The translations under genes and the position numbers were made by a program. DNA of 25,779 nucleotides, taken from contig JAZBPA010000358.1 of assembly GCA_036351435.1 (NCBI GenBank), positions 1 through 25,779 on the forward strand. The letters are read 5' to 3'. Positions within the stretch are counted from its first letter, which is position 1; the number at the start of each line of letters is the position of its first letter. The notes below the pieces were generated by a model. The model saw nothing but the letters and a program-made list of their open reading frames with translations, did not search any database and had not been told where the DNA came from. Shown in pieces: positions 5,968 to 15,141 of this stretch. This stretch comes from JAAUQA01 sp036351435 (GTDB lineage Bacteria > Pseudomonadota > Gammaproteobacteria > Competibacterales > Competibacteraceae).

Positions 5968-8835
5968 TTAAGAGTTCAGCTTGGTTAGTGCTTGGTTAAA
6001 TCGTTCACTTATTTGTGCATCCTGCGTTGAGGGGATGCCTAGGGCATACCAGCTTTCTTCGAGCCGACGAGCTTCGTCATATAGGCTATCTTGTGCTTTA
6101 TTACCCTCTCTATGGATGAGAGATTCAGACAGTCTGGATACTTGGCACTCCATTCTGGCTTGAGCAAACTCAGGCGGTGATTCTACACCAGCTAGAATTT
6201 CTATACGTAGGCATAACTGGTGCTTTTCTTCCAAGTTAGATTCTAATTGTTGCATCAGCGCTTCGTGGGTAGCGCCATCTTCAGTCAATGCTTGGCAGAC
6301 GGCATCGAATCGTTCTTGAATAGGTCCTGCCAAGGCCGTCGGCAATGATGGTAAACGTTGCCATTTACTTCGGGCGGCCTCCACAACAGTCATGGCTTCA
6401 GAACTCGGGGTATACAGTAACTCTTCAAGTCGTGTGCACAGGCGGGCTCTCTCCCGCAGATTGTGGATCTCCTGGCGAGTGGCCTGTTGTTGTAATGCTT
6501 GGATACGCGTTTCCACGTGATCACCGGCAGTTTCAAACCGGCTTTCGACCACTTTCAAGGCCGTTTTAGGTACCTGACCGATTTGTTTCCACTCCTCCCG
6601 GGCCTGTCGTAAGCGTGCGCGCAACTGTTCAATGTCGGGAGTGTCCTCTGCAATTAACGTCTCGATCGCCTCACACAATGCTTCCTTGTTAGTAAGGTTG
6701 TTATTCCGTTCTTCATCGGCGGCCTGCTGTTCCTCCTGTCGTCGGGCAAATACCGCATCACAGGCGGTGCGAAACTGTTGCCATAGAGCCTGTTCTTCCC
6801 ATCGCAAGGCTTGGACGGTGGGTTGCCATTCAGCCTGGGCCCGCTTGGCAGCATTGACCGCCACTTGAATGTCAGGGTTATTGGCTAATTCTTTAACGTG
6901 AGTGATTAGGGCCTGCCGCCGCTTGATTTCCCGCTCCCGTTCTGCTTGCAAGTGTTTATCTAAACGTTTCAACGCCGTTTCGAAACGGCGATCCAGTGAT
7001 TTTTTATCCGCCCGATTGATCGGACCGATTTTATGCCAGCGCTTCTGAGTATCGCGTAACAACCGATCGGCATCGCGCCAATTAATCCGGCTCCAATCCG
7101 TCTCACTTTCGAAATGTTCTAGCTGCTCACAAACCGCCTGCTTTTGAGTCAGGTTGTGTTGACGTTCCCGGGTCTTGGCGGCGAAATAGGCTTGGCAGGG
7201 TTCATAGGCCTGTTCGCAGGCTTTGTCGAAGCGCTTCCACAGGGTTCTGGATGCGGCTCCTTCCGTACTGTCCAGTTTTTTCCATGCGGCGCGCACCTGC
7301 TTTATCCGTTCGGCAATCTCCAACGGCGGCAATTCCACCCCACGCAAATTCTCGGCCTCTTCACACAGGTGCTCACGTGCCTGGTGAGTTCCCCAGCGGC
7401 GCCAGCCGCGTAATTCACCCAAGCGCGGAACACATGCTTGCAAGCGCGCATCAACGGTTGTCATTTGTTGGCGGGACAAACCAATGTTCTTCCTCAATCG
7501 TTGGCGGGCTTTTTCATACACGTCAAGCGCATGTTGTAATTCACCATCATCCAAGGCTTTTTCTAACGTATCAGCCAATTCGGTTAATTCCTGCCATTCC
7601 TGGTCTTGTCGTTCTCCCTGGCGTTGCAACCGCATCTTCAATTTGTCCAACGCTGTATCAAATTCACCCTGTAGTTGCTGCATAAGTTGCCGATTATCGG
7701 GCCGCTCTAGACTAGCCCATTGCTTCTTCAAGGTGTTTAGTTCGGTATCCAATACTTGGCTGGCCTGCCGTTGCAGTGTGTCAGCATTACGCAAAACTTG
7801 GCGTAGACGTTCCGCCCGATCATGGGCGCGCTGTAAGCTTTTTTCACGCTCCTGAATAATGTGCTGGTTCTGTTTGTAGCGCTGTTCTATGCGTTGCCCT
7901 TCGCTATCATTCTCGATAGTGCCGCACTGTTCCCAGGTCTGCTGGGCCTCTTGCAGGGTTTTTTGCAGGGTTGTTGCCAGTTCGGATGTCCACTCCGGTT
8001 CGGTTTGCAGACGTTCCGCGCAAGCTTCCAAAACACTGCAAACTTCCTGGCGGGCAATACGCTTTTCCACCCCCTCCTGACGGTGTGCTAGAAACTGCAT
8101 GCGAGCTTGTTCGTAACGCTCTTGGACAGGCTTGTCGGCAGTAGCCAGTAGCTCTTGCCACTCCAGTTCCAGTTTTGGGAAGCGGGCTGCATTGACACCT
8201 GATTCGCCGTCCCAGCTGAGGTTTTCCATTTCTTGACAGAGATTTAGGACCCGTTCTGTCCGCTGCTGCTCAGCTCGAATCGTATCTAACCGTTCCCGTG
8301 CGGTGCGATAGACACGTTTATCACGATTGCGGCTGTGTTGAACAATCTCTTCTAATGCCGCCGATTGGTGAACGCGCTCTAGGGCGGCGAGTCGTACACT
8401 CGCGGTATGATCATTAATCGCAGCTTGGGCTAAGAAGGTCTCATCCTCAATGCGTTCCAGCGCTGCCAAACGCAATTCTGCTTCCTTAGCATGATGAGCA
8501 AGATGGTTGATCAGCTCGGTATCCAGTGAAGGTAGCTTGGATAAGCGCTCTTGCAGGGGCGCTGGCGGCGTGGTTGTTCCAGCCAATAGGGCACGGAAAC
8601 GAGCCGCAGCGGCTTCCTTCACTGATAAACTGGAATCAGTTTGGCTAATGCGTTGCAATAACTGGAAGTCGGTCAATCGCTCCACCGCTGCACAGCGTAC
8701 GTTCGGCTCGGCGTCCTGTTGGGCAAACTCCGCTAGCGACGGGTCATCAGGTGGCAGATTTTGGAGACGTTTTAAACGTGCTTGCGGATCATTTTTTTGC
8801 GTTTTTGGCTTGAAAAGTCGTTCCAAGAGAGTCAT
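5968..8835 (-). CDS. DUF349-repeat protein with HEAT-like N-terminal region
   Basis: This 955-residue, highly charged, helical protein has no signal peptide or membrane segment. After MTLLERLFKPK, residues about 40-190 contain HEAT-like repeats, seen as recurring VRCAAVERL, LRLAALERI and VRLAALERV. From about residue 220 to the end, a unit of roughly 75 residues recurs, with a W near the start (for example RWHKIGPI, EWKQIGQVP, KWQRLPSLP, SWYALGIPS) and an RF..A motif about 20 residues later. I count about nine such units, which fits DUF349 arrays. The molecular function of the family is not established to my knowledge. It stands alone, divergent from argC, and the Shine-Dalgarno is weak. Confidence 0.85.
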   Translation of the reverse strand: MTLLERLFKPKTQKNDPQARLKRLQNLPPDDPSLAEFAQQDAEPNVRCAAVERLTDFQLLQRISQTDSSLSVKEAAAARFRALLAGTTTPPAPLQERLSKLPSLDTELINHLAHHAKEAELRLAALERIEDETFLAQAAINDHTASVRLAALERVHQSAALEEIVQHSRNRDKRVYRTARERLDTIRAEQQRTERVLNLCQEMENLSWDGESGVNAARFPKLELEWQELLATADKPVQERYEQARMQFLAHRQEGVEKRIARQEVCSVLEACAERLQTEPEWTSELATTLQKTLQEAQQTWEQCGTIENDSEGQRIEQRYKQNQHIIQEREKSLQRAHDRAERLRQVLRNADTLQRQASQVLDTELNTLKKQWASLERPDNRQLMQQLQGEFDTALDKLKMRLQRQGERQDQEWQELTELADTLEKALDDGELQHALDVYEKARQRLRKNIGLSRQQMTTVDARLQACVPRLGELRGWRRWGTHQAREHLCEEAENLRGVELPPLEIAERIKQVRAAWKKLDSTEGAASRTLWKRFDKACEQAYEPCQAYFAAKTRERQHNLTQKQAVCEQLEHFESETDWSRINWRDADRLLRDTQKRWHKIGPINRADKKSLDRRFETALKRLDKHLQAEREREIKRRQALITHVKELANNPDIQVAVNAAKRAQAEWQPTVQALRWEEQALWQQFRTACDAVFARRQEEQQAADEERNNNLTNKEALCEAIETLIAEDTPDIEQLRARLRQAREEWKQIGQVPKTALKVVESRFETAGDHVETRIQALQQQATRQEIHNLRERARLCTRLEELLYTPSSEAMTVVEAARSKWQRLPSLPTALAGPIQERFDAVCQALTEDGATHEALMQQLESNLEEKHQLCLRIEILAGVESPPEFAQARMECQVSRLSESLIHREGNKAQDSLYDEARRLEESWYALGIPSTQDAQISERFNQALTKLNS

Positions 8836-9134
8836 GGCGGTAGGTTCTCGATATTTTATCTAGTGTTTAGGAACCCGTATCACTAGGTACCACATATGGC
8901 TAGCAGGTGAGCAGTTAAAGATTAAGTATAAATTGTCTACGATCATTGTGGAAAAGCCGTTTAAGAGTATCACGCTATACAGTCAGAGCGTTAACGGCTG
9001 AATTGCCAAGTCTTTACAGGATTTGCCCTGTTGACCGAGTTCCGGTGTCGGACTCAAAATGTAGGCTGTCGAATTAACGTACCGGGAATCCCCGCTACGT
9101 TCAGTAAATCGAGATTCACTACAGCGAGAAACGC
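8836..9134. other. Divergent intergenic region, DUF349 gene / argC
   Basis: These 299 bp separate two divergent genes and must hold both promoters. I see no coding frame. The best promoter-like pair for argC is listed separately. Confidence 0.4.
9031..9060 (+). promoter_or_regulatory. Candidate sigma70 promoter for argC
   Basis: TTGACC (9031-9036) and CAAAAT (9055-9060) are 18 bp apart, matching 5/6 and 4/6 of the consensus. They lie about 75 bp before the argC start. I see no clear ArgR box. Confidence 0.3.
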
Positions 9135-10166
9135 ATGATCAAAGCAGGCATTGTGGGTGGTACGGGTTATACCGGAGTGGAGTTATTGCGATTGTTGGCT
9201 GGGCATCCCAACGTGGAATTGGTTGCAATTACCTCTCGCGCCGAATCCGGCAAAGCGGTTAGCGAATTGTTTCCGAACCTGCGTGGGCAGGTGGCGCTGA
9301 CGTTCGTCGAACCTGATCCAGCCCTACTCAGCGCTTGTGATGTGGTTTTCTTCGCAACCCCCAACGGCACCGCCATGCAAATGGTGCCGGATTTGTTGGC
9401 TGCTGGGGTACGGGTGATTGATCTGGCTGCTGATTTTCGCTTGCGTAACTCCGAGGAGTGGCAGCAGTGGTACGGTATTGAACATGCCTGCCCGGATCTA
9501 CTGGCAGATGCTGTTTACGGGTTACCGGAACTCAATCGGGCAGCGGTTCGTAAAGCTCGTCTAGTGGCTAACCCGGGCTGTTATCCCACGGCGGTACAAC
9601 TGGGGTTCCTGCCCTTATTAGAGCAAGGTCTGATCGATCCCCAACAGTTGATTGCCGATACTAAATCTGGGGTGAGCGGTGCCGGGCGTAAAGCGGCAGT
9701 GCATACTCTGTTATGCGAAGCGGGAGATAACTTAAAGGCTTATGGTGTGGCCGGGCATCGGCATCTGCCGGAAATCCGCCAAGGTCTGCAAGCAATCGTC
9801 AACGATGCAGTGAATTTAACCTTCGTTCCCCACCTAATCCCAATGATTCGCGGCATTCATGCCACACTCTACGGGCAATTGACCGATCCCGAAATTGATT
9901 TACAGACAGTATTTGAGCAACGCTACGCCAATGAACCATTTGTTGATGTGTTGCCGAGTGGGTCGCACCCCGAAACCCGCAGTGTTCGCGGTGTCAATCT
10001 GTGCCGAATCGCCGTTCATCGGCCTCAATCGGGTAATACCGTGGTAGTGTTAGCGGTGATTGATAATTTGGTCAAGGGCGCTGCCGGCCAAGCGGTGCAG
10101 AACATGAACCTAATGTTCGACTGCGAGGAAACCACAGGACTGAACGGTATTGCCTTGTTGCCGTGA
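9135..10166 (+). CDS. argC: N-acetyl-gamma-glutamyl-phosphate reductase
   Basis: The enzyme catalyses the NADPH-dependent reduction of N-acetyl-glutamyl-phosphate to the semialdehyde, the third step of arginine synthesis in the cytoplasm. The 343-residue length is normal. The N-terminal nucleotide-binding loop is GIVGGTGYTGVELLRLL, C149 lies in the active-site motif ANPGCYPT, and SGVSGAGR and the downstream PHLIPMIRGI segment are typical of the family. The ATG at 9135 gives the expected MIKAGIVGGTGY start, although its Shine-Dalgarno (GCGAGAA) is weak. No other arg gene is adjacent. argC followed by erpA is a known gammaproteobacterial order. Confidence 0.97.
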   Translation: MIKAGIVGGTGYTGVELLRLLAGHPNVELVAITSRAESGKAVSELFPNLRGQVALTFVEPDPALLSACDVVFFATPNGTAMQMVPDLLAAGVRVIDLAADFRLRNSEEWQQWYGIEHACPDLLADAVYGLPELNRAAVRKARLVANPGCYPTAVQLGFLPLLEQGLIDPQQLIADTKSGVSGAGRKAAVHTLLCEAGDNLKAYGVAGHRHLPEIRQGLQAIVNDAVNLTFVPHLIPMIRGIHATLYGQLTDPEIDLQTVFEQRYANEPFVDVLPSGSHPETRSVRGVNLCRIAVHRPQSGNTVVVLAVIDNLVKGAAGQAVQNMNLMFDCEETTGLNGIALLP

Positions 10167-10271
10167 ACTGATCCGCTGTGGGCGGTTACTCGAACTATTC
10201 TTGACCTGAACAGTCAACAATCCCATACTTGCAAACGGCCCTTACTTGAGTTATCCCCTAGGAGAATGTTT

Positions 10272-10637
10272 ATGAATGCCGTCACTGAAGCGATTACCGA
10301 AGAGTTCCCACCGGCGCTGCTGTTCACCGATGCTGCCGCCACCAAAGTCAAGAGTTTAATCGACGAAGAGGACAACCCCAACTTGATGTTGCGGGTGTTT
10401 GTCAGCGGTGGTGGTTGTTCGGGTTTTCAGTACGGATTTACCTTTGATGAGAACCAGGATGATGGTGACACTGCGGTGGAGAATGGTGGTGTCAAGTTAC
10501 TGATTGATCCTATGAGTTATCAGTATTTGGTCGGTGCCGAGATCGACTACACCGAAGGACTGGAAGGTGCGCAGTTCGTTATTCGCAACCCGAATGCCAC
10601 AACGACTTGCGGTTGCGGCTCGTCTTTTTCCGCCTAA
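10272..10637 (+). CDS. erpA: Iron-sulfur cluster insertion protein ErpA
   Basis: This A-type carrier accepts Fe-S clusters from the assembly machinery and delivers them to apo-enzymes, including IspG/IspH in E. coli. Counting from the ATG at 10272 it has 121 residues. The three cluster-binding cysteines are C49 in VSGGGCSGFQYGF and C113 and C115 in TTTCGCGSSF, the ErpA/IscA arrangement. An in-frame ATG at 10266 is only one base after the GGAG at 10261-10264, whereas 10272 is seven bases away, so 10272 is the better start. ErpA rather than IscA is chosen because no isc genes surround it, the long acidic insert (ENQDDGD) fits, and the argC/mepM/tyrS neighbours fit. Confidence 0.95.
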   Translation: MNAVTEAITEEFPPALLFTDAAATKVKSLIDEEDNPNLMLRVFVSGGGCSGFQYGFTFDENQDDGDTAVENGGVKLLIDPMSYQYLVGAEIDYTEGLEGAQFVIRNPNATTTCGCGSSFSA

Positions 10638-10648
10638 TCAAGACTCTC

Positions 10649-10671
10649 GCGAGGGGATTCAGTCCCCTCGC
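10649..10671. terminator. Hairpin between convergent erpA and mepM
   Basis: GCGAGGGGA (10649-10657) and TCCCCTCGC (10663-10671) form a perfect 9-bp stem around a TTCAG loop, just after the erpA stop. No T tract follows on either strand, so termination efficiency is uncertain. Confidence 0.5.
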
Positions 10672-10716
10672 TGCGGCTACCGTCCCTGCCTGCTCAACCT
10701 GCAGATTCCCGCTGCT

Positions 10717-12033
10717 TCAGCGTTTAGCTAACAAGGCTAAACGAACCCGCTGATGAACATCCAATTGAGCAACTAGATCCGCAGTCTTGGCGCGAAAATC
10801 CGCTAGCTGTGCATGTCCCATCGGTTCTGGACCGGGCAATTTAGCGGTAACCGGATTCACATGCCGACCATCGACGCGAAATTCATAATGCAAATGAGGC
10901 CCTGTAGCCAATCCGGTGCTGCCGACATAGCCGATAACCTCACCTTGCTTCACTGAATGGCCTTTGCGTATGCCGGAGTGGAAGCGGGACAAATGCGCGT
11001 AGAGTGTCGAATAGCGCTGGCCATGACGCAAGATGATAACCTTGCCATAACCGCTCTGCCGTCCGACGAATTCCACGGTACCATCCCCGGCAGCCCATAC
11101 CGGTGTACCTCTCGGGGCTGCGTAGTCTACCCCGCGATGGGGTCGTTTTTTGCCCAATACTGGATGCCAACGATTCGCTTGAAAATGCGAACTGATACGA
11201 CGAAAGTCCACCGGTGTACGAAGAAAGGTGCGCCGGTTAATAGGCTGACCCTCGGCTGTGTAATAGTGGGTTTCACCCTGTTGATTGGTATACCGTAAGG
11301 CGCGGTGAATCGTACCTTGATGATCGAATTCAGCTGCGATGATCGCGCCGTTGCCGGTTTTTTCACCCGCTAAGTAGGTCTCTTCATAGAGAACAGTGAA
11401 ATGATCGTTGCGTTTGATCTCCGAAGCAAAATCGATATGCCATTTTAAAATATCGACTAGCTCCATGATCAGTTCATCCGACATCCCGGCTTTCAAAGCA
11501 GACTGATAAAACGAATGCTTGATGAACCCGGTGCTGAATGCTGTACGCGTTTCCAGCGTTGGTTCGGTCGCATTAATGGCGAACCTGTCTTCCTGCCTCA
11601 CGAAATGCAGTGACCCGGCATCCAAGGTAGAGACAATGAGCTCTTGCAGGACCTGATTTTGATCGGTCAACACCTGCAAAAATTGACCCGGTTGTAACCG
11701 TTGTAACTGCTGCTTTTCCTTCGGGCAGCAGGCGAGTAAACTCGCCAACTCCTCAGCGCCCAGATCCAGGCGAGAGAAGACCTGTGATAGGCTGTCGCCC
11801 GCCTGCACCTGAACCGTACGCCACTGGTTGTTGGCGTTGTCGGGTCCAGCGTTCTGGTCAGCAGATGGCAAAGCCAAAGCCAGTTCCTGTTCGGGTTCGC
11901 TAGAACTTACGCTTTCCTCCGGCAACGCGAGAATCAGCACCAGTACCACGGTAGCGCAGAGGCCGGATAAATAATGACAGTATGAGGGTATTCGCGGGAT
12001 ATTCAGGTCCAGATTCATGCTGTATTGCGGCAT
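10717..12033 (-). CDS. mepM: Murein DD-endopeptidase of MepM type (OapA/LysM-like plus M23)
   Basis: This 438-residue cell-envelope peptidase probably opens peptide crosslinks so new glycan strands can be inserted. A single N-terminal membrane anchor (CATVVLVLILAL) covers about residues 27-38. A LysM/OapA-like module (VQAGDSLSQVFSRLDLG) lies near residues 75-120 and a Csd3-type middle domain follows. The M23 domain carries H299 and D303 (HRGVD), YAHLSRF, and H380 and H382 (GPHLHYEF). The ATG at 12033 is the longest start. MNLDL at 12018 is an alternative, and neither has a clear Shine-Dalgarno. The gene is convergent with erpA and divergent from tyrS, as in pseudomonads, but anmK, usually found beside it there, is absent. 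Unlike the peptidase at 128-787, this one has its own membrane anchor. Confidence 0.93.
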   Translation of the reverse strand: MPQYSMNLDLNIPRIPSYCHYLSGLCATVVLVLILALPEESVSSSEPEQELALALPSADQNAGPDNANNQWRTVQVQAGDSLSQVFSRLDLGAEELASLLACCPKEKQQLQRLQPGQFLQVLTDQNQVLQELIVSTLDAGSLHFVRQEDRFAINATEPTLETRTAFSTGFIKHSFYQSALKAGMSDELIMELVDILKWHIDFASEIKRNDHFTVLYEETYLAGEKTGNGAIIAAEFDHQGTIHRALRYTNQQGETHYYTAEGQPINRRTFLRTPVDFRRISSHFQANRWHPVLGKKRPHRGVDYAAPRGTPVWAAGDGTVEFVGRQSGYGKVIILRHGQRYSTLYAHLSRFHSGIRKGHSVKQGEVIGYVGSTGLATGPHLHYEFRVDGRHVNPVTAKLPGPEPMGHAQLADFRAKTADLVAQLDVHQRVRLALLAKR

Positions 12034-12164
12034 TCCATGAAGTGGAAAGCGCCGAATCTAGCGGCTTAACGATCATTAGTCAATGCGAGTTCTGCCGGAA
12101 TCAGGCAATTCGCGAACGCTAATGGTTGCTGCTGATGAGCAAACCTATTAGGGGTCTACGAGAG

Positions 12165-13370
12165 ATGTCAATGCATTCACCGACTGAAGCGCTGGCGCTG
12201 ATTAAGCGCGGCGCCGAAGAAATTTTGTTGGAACCGGAGTTACTGGAACGACTTAAAGAAGGACGACCCTTGCGTGTTAAGGCCGGATTCGATCCGACTG
12301 CACCTGATTTACACATTGGACATACCGTGCTGATCAACAAACTACGGCAGTTCCAGGAACTAGGCCACGAGATCTTGTTTTTGATCGGCGATTTTACCGG
12401 CATGATCGGCGATCCGACCGGCAAAAATGTGACCCGCAAGCCGCTTTCCCGCGATGACGTCATTGCCAATGCCCGCACCTACGAGGAACAGATTTACAAG
12501 ATCCTTGATCCAGAAAAAACCCAGATCATGTTCAACTCCAGCTGGCTGGGCAGCTTGCAGCCTGCCGAGTTGATTAAACTGGCTGCCCAATACACGGTAG
12601 CCCGCATGTTGGAACGCGATGACTTCAGTAAACGCTACGCCAGCGGTCAGCCCATCGCGATTCATGAATTTCTCTACCCCCTGATGCAGGGCTACGACTC
12701 GGTGGCCATGAAGGCCGATGTGGAACTCGGCGGCACCGATCAGAAATTCAATCTACTGGTCGGGCGGGAACTACAAAAGCAATACCAACAACGGCCACAG
12801 ATCGTGTTAACCATGCCTATTCTGGAGGGTTTGGACGGGGTACAAAAGATGTCCAAGTCCTTAGGGAATTTCATTGCGATTCACGACGCGCCAGCCGAGA
12901 TGTTCGGCAAGTTGATGTCGATTTCCGACCACATGATGTGGCGTTATTTGGACTTGTTGAGCTTTCGCCCGAGCGATGAAATTGCGCTCTGGCAGCAAGA
13001 GGTCGCCGACGGGCTGAATCCCCGCGATGTCAAATTTCGTCTAGCCGAGGAAGTGGTTGCAAGGTTTCATAGTGAATCCGCCGCACAGCAAGCCCGGCAA
13101 GCATTTATCGAACAATTTCAAAAAGGTAAATTGCCCGATGAATTGCCCGAGGTGCAAGTGGCTACCCGCGAAGGTGTGTTGCCTATCGCCAATGTGCTTA
13201 AAGAAGCAGGTCTGACCGCCAGCACCTCAGACGCACTGCGTATGCTCAAGCAAGGTGCCGTGCGCATTGATGGCGAACGGGTGGAGGAACCGCAGTTGGT
13301 CTTGTCCACAGGAACATGTCACGTTTATCAAGTGGGTAAACGACGGTTCGCGCGCATCACTTTGGTCTAA
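12165..13370 (+). CDS. tyrS: Tyrosyl-tRNA synthetase (TyrZ-like)
   Basis: This class I synthetase charges tRNA-Tyr. The HIGH signature is at residues 50-53 (DLHIGHTVL) and KMSKS at 228-232 (QKMSKSLGN), counting from the ATG at 12165. The GGTDQKFN segment is in the tyrosine/ATP site, and a C-terminal S4 RNA-binding domain covers roughly residues 335-401. HIGH with KMSKS places it in the TyrZ-like group of TyrRS rather than the E. coli TyrS group. The frame is open from a TTG at 12126, but 12165 gives the usual ~400-residue length and is preceded by GGGG and GAGAG. Another ATG lies two codons later at 12171. Confidence 0.96.
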   Translation: MSMHSPTEALALIKRGAEEILLEPELLERLKEGRPLRVKAGFDPTAPDLHIGHTVLINKLRQFQELGHEILFLIGDFTGMIGDPTGKNVTRKPLSRDDVIANARTYEEQIYKILDPEKTQIMFNSSWLGSLQPAELIKLAAQYTVARMLERDDFSKRYASGQPIAIHEFLYPLMQGYDSVAMKADVELGGTDQKFNLLVGRELQKQYQQRPQIVLTMPILEGLDGVQKMSKSLGNFIAIHDAPAEMFGKLMSISDHMMWRYLDLLSFRPSDEIALWQQEVADGLNPRDVKFRLAEEVVARFHSESAAQQARQAFIEQFQKGKLPDELPEVQVATREGVLPIANVLKEAGLTASTSDALRMLKQGAVRIDGERVEEPQLVLSTGTCHVYQVGKRRFARITLV

Positions 13371-13432
13371 ATGGCTGGGTTGATTCAAGCTTTCTGTTTG
13401 CTGCAGCAAGCTTTTAGCCGCACACTATTGCC

Positions 13433-13447
13433 GCACTATATTTGTGC
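13433..13447 (+). promoter_or_regulatory. Candidate NtrC-binding site upstream of glnA
   Basis: GCAC-TATATTT-GTGC is an exact match to the dyad arms GCAC-N7-GTGC of the enterobacterial NtrC box. It lies about 150 bp upstream of the transcription start predicted from the sigma54 element, suitable for an enhancer. A degenerate half-site (TGCATCCTGATG, from about 13474) sits nearer the promoter. Confidence 0.7.
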
Positions 13448-13563
13448 ATTAGACTACCAATGATCTATTTTAGTGCATCCTGATGTGATGTTTCTCATTA
13501 ACTGAGGATGCTTGGGTCCGGGCCTATGCCCGTTTTACATTAAATTTTGGCCATTTTTTAGCC

Positions 13564-13579
13564 TGGTATAAATCATGCT
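13564..13579 (+). promoter_or_regulatory. Candidate sigma54 (-24/-12) promoter of glnA
   Basis: TGGTATAAATCATGCT has GG (13565-13566) and GC (13577-13578) separated by exactly 10 bp, as sigma54-RNA polymerase requires. The flanks partly match the TGGCAC-N5-TTGCW consensus. The predicted start of transcription is near 13590, about 60 bp before the glnA ATG. The upstream NtrC box supports the call. Confidence 0.7.
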
Positions 13580-13649
13580 ATTACGATTCCATCGCTAGCG
13601 CGAATCGAAGTGATACCCATCCCCTTAATCTCGGAGGAAAGCAATTACA

Positions 13650-15059
13650 ATGACTCCCGAAGAAGTTTTTAAATTAATTGAAGAAAAAGACGTTAAATTC
13701 GTGGACTATCGGTTCACCGATACCCGTGGTAAGGAACAGCACGTCACCGTACCCGCCAAGTTCTTTAGTGAAGACATCTTCGAAGAAGGTAAAATGTTCG
13801 ACGGCTCTTCTATCGCCGGTTGGAAAGGCATCCAAGAATCCGACATGATTCTGATGCCTGATCCGGTTACGGCGGTCATTGATCCCTTCTATGAAGAAAC
13901 CACCCTGAACATTACCTGCGATGTCATTGAGCCGAACACGATGCAGGGCTATGACCGCGATCCACGGTCTGTGGCCAAGCGTGCCGAGGCGTATTTAAAA
14001 GCTTCCGGCATCGGGGATACCGCGTATTTTGGTCCTGAGAACGAATTTTTCATATTCGATGACGTCCGTTGGGGTTCGGACATTTCCGGTTCTTTCTACA
14101 AGGTCGATTCCCAGGAAGCTGGCTGGAACTCCGAACGGGTTTACGAGGGCGGCAATTTCGGTCATCGACCCGGTGTCAAGGGCGGCTATTTCCCTGTCCC
14201 CCCCGTGGATTCCCAGCACGATATCCGTTCCACCATGTGTTTGACCATGATGGAGATGGGGCTGGAAGCGGAAGTCCATCACCATGAGGTCGCCACCGCC
14301 GGCCAAGGCGAGATCGGGGTGATGTTCAATACCTTGGTTCGTAAAGCCGATGAAGTTCAAGTCCTCAAGTACGTGATCCAGAATGTTGCTTGCGGTTACG
14401 GCAAGACGGCCACCTTCATGCCCAAGCCGATCGTAGGCGATAACGGCAACGGCATGCATGTTCATCAATCCATAGCCAAAGGGGGCAATAATCTGTTCTC
14501 GGGCGATCAATATGGCGGCTTGTCCGAGACGGCGTTGTATTACATCGGCGGCATTATTAAACATGCTAAAGCCCTTAATGCCTTTACCAACCCTTCGACC
14601 AATAGCTACAAGCGTTTGGTGCCCGGATTCGAAGCACCGGTGATGCTGGCCTACTCGGCGCGTAACCGCTCTGCTTCAATCCGAATTCCCTATGTCAGCA
14701 GCCCTAAAGCACGCCGGATTGAGGTGCGTTTCCCTGACTCAACGGCCAACCCGTATCTGGCCTTTTCGGCTATGCTGATGGCCGGATTGGATGGTATTCA
14801 AAACAAAATTCATCCGGGCGATCCGATTGACAAGGATCTCTACGATCTGCCGCCAGAAGAGGAAAAAGAAATTCCCAAGGTGTGTTTCTCCTTCGATGAA
14901 GCCCTGGCAGCATTGGACGCTGACCGGGAATTCCTCAAAGCCGGCGGTGTATTCTCCGACGATCTGATTGACGCCTATATTGAGCTGAAAATGGCTGAAG
15001 TCACCCGAGTTCGCATGACCACCCATCCAGTGGAATTCGACTTGTACTACAGTCTTTAA
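13650..15059 (+). CDS. glnA: Glutamine synthetase type I (GSI-beta)
   Basis: The enzyme makes glutamine from glutamate, ammonia and ATP and forms a cytoplasmic dodecamer. The 469 residues match the GSI-beta class. Visible signatures are FDGSSIAGWKGI near residue 51, the metal and ATP motif GNGMHVHQS, and NPSTNSYKRLVPG. Y398 in DLYDLPPEE is the tyrosine that GlnE adenylylates in this class. GGAGGA at 13633-13638 serves the ATG. The gene is preceded by a candidate sigma54 promoter and NtrC box and followed by a strong terminator, then ntrB and ntrC, so expression should rise on nitrogen limitation while activity is tuned by adenylylation. Confidence 0.99.
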   Translation: MTPEEVFKLIEEKDVKFVDYRFTDTRGKEQHVTVPAKFFSEDIFEEGKMFDGSSIAGWKGIQESDMILMPDPVTAVIDPFYEETTLNITCDVIEPNTMQGYDRDPRSVAKRAEAYLKASGIGDTAYFGPENEFFIFDDVRWGSDISGSFYKVDSQEAGWNSERVYEGGNFGHRPGVKGGYFPVPPVDSQHDIRSTMCLTMMEMGLEAEVHHHEVATAGQGEIGVMFNTLVRKADEVQVLKYVIQNVACGYGKTATFMPKPIVGDNGNGMHVHQSIAKGGNNLFSGDQYGGLSETALYYIGGIIKHAKALNAFTNPSTNSYKRLVPGFEAPVMLAYSARNRSASIRIPYVSSPKARRIEVRFPDSTANPYLAFSAMLMAGLDGIQNKIHPGDPIDKDLYDLPPEEEKEIPKVCFSFDEALAALDADREFLKAGGVFSDDLIDAYIELKMAEVTRVRMTTHPVEFDLYYSL

Positions 15060-15084
15060 TCAGCAGACTCCGCTGCCCGAGCAA

Positions 15085-15110
15085 CGCCCCCATCCGGGGG
15101 CGTTTTTTTT
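15085..15110 (+). terminator. Intrinsic terminator after glnA
   Basis: CGCCCCC (15085-15091), loop ATCC, then GGGGGCG (15096-15102) form a GC-rich 7-bp stem followed by eight T residues (15103-15110). It starts 25 bp after the glnA stop. It should limit readthrough into ntrBC so that glnA is made in excess of the regulators. Confidence 0.9.
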
Positions 15111-15141
15111 GGCGCATCGGTGTTGAATCGATTATCGAGCC

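Noticed and set aside
13995..14564. 189-residue frame opposite glnA
   Set aside because: It is antisense to the highly conserved glnA coding region, and long open antisense frames are expected there from codon bias.
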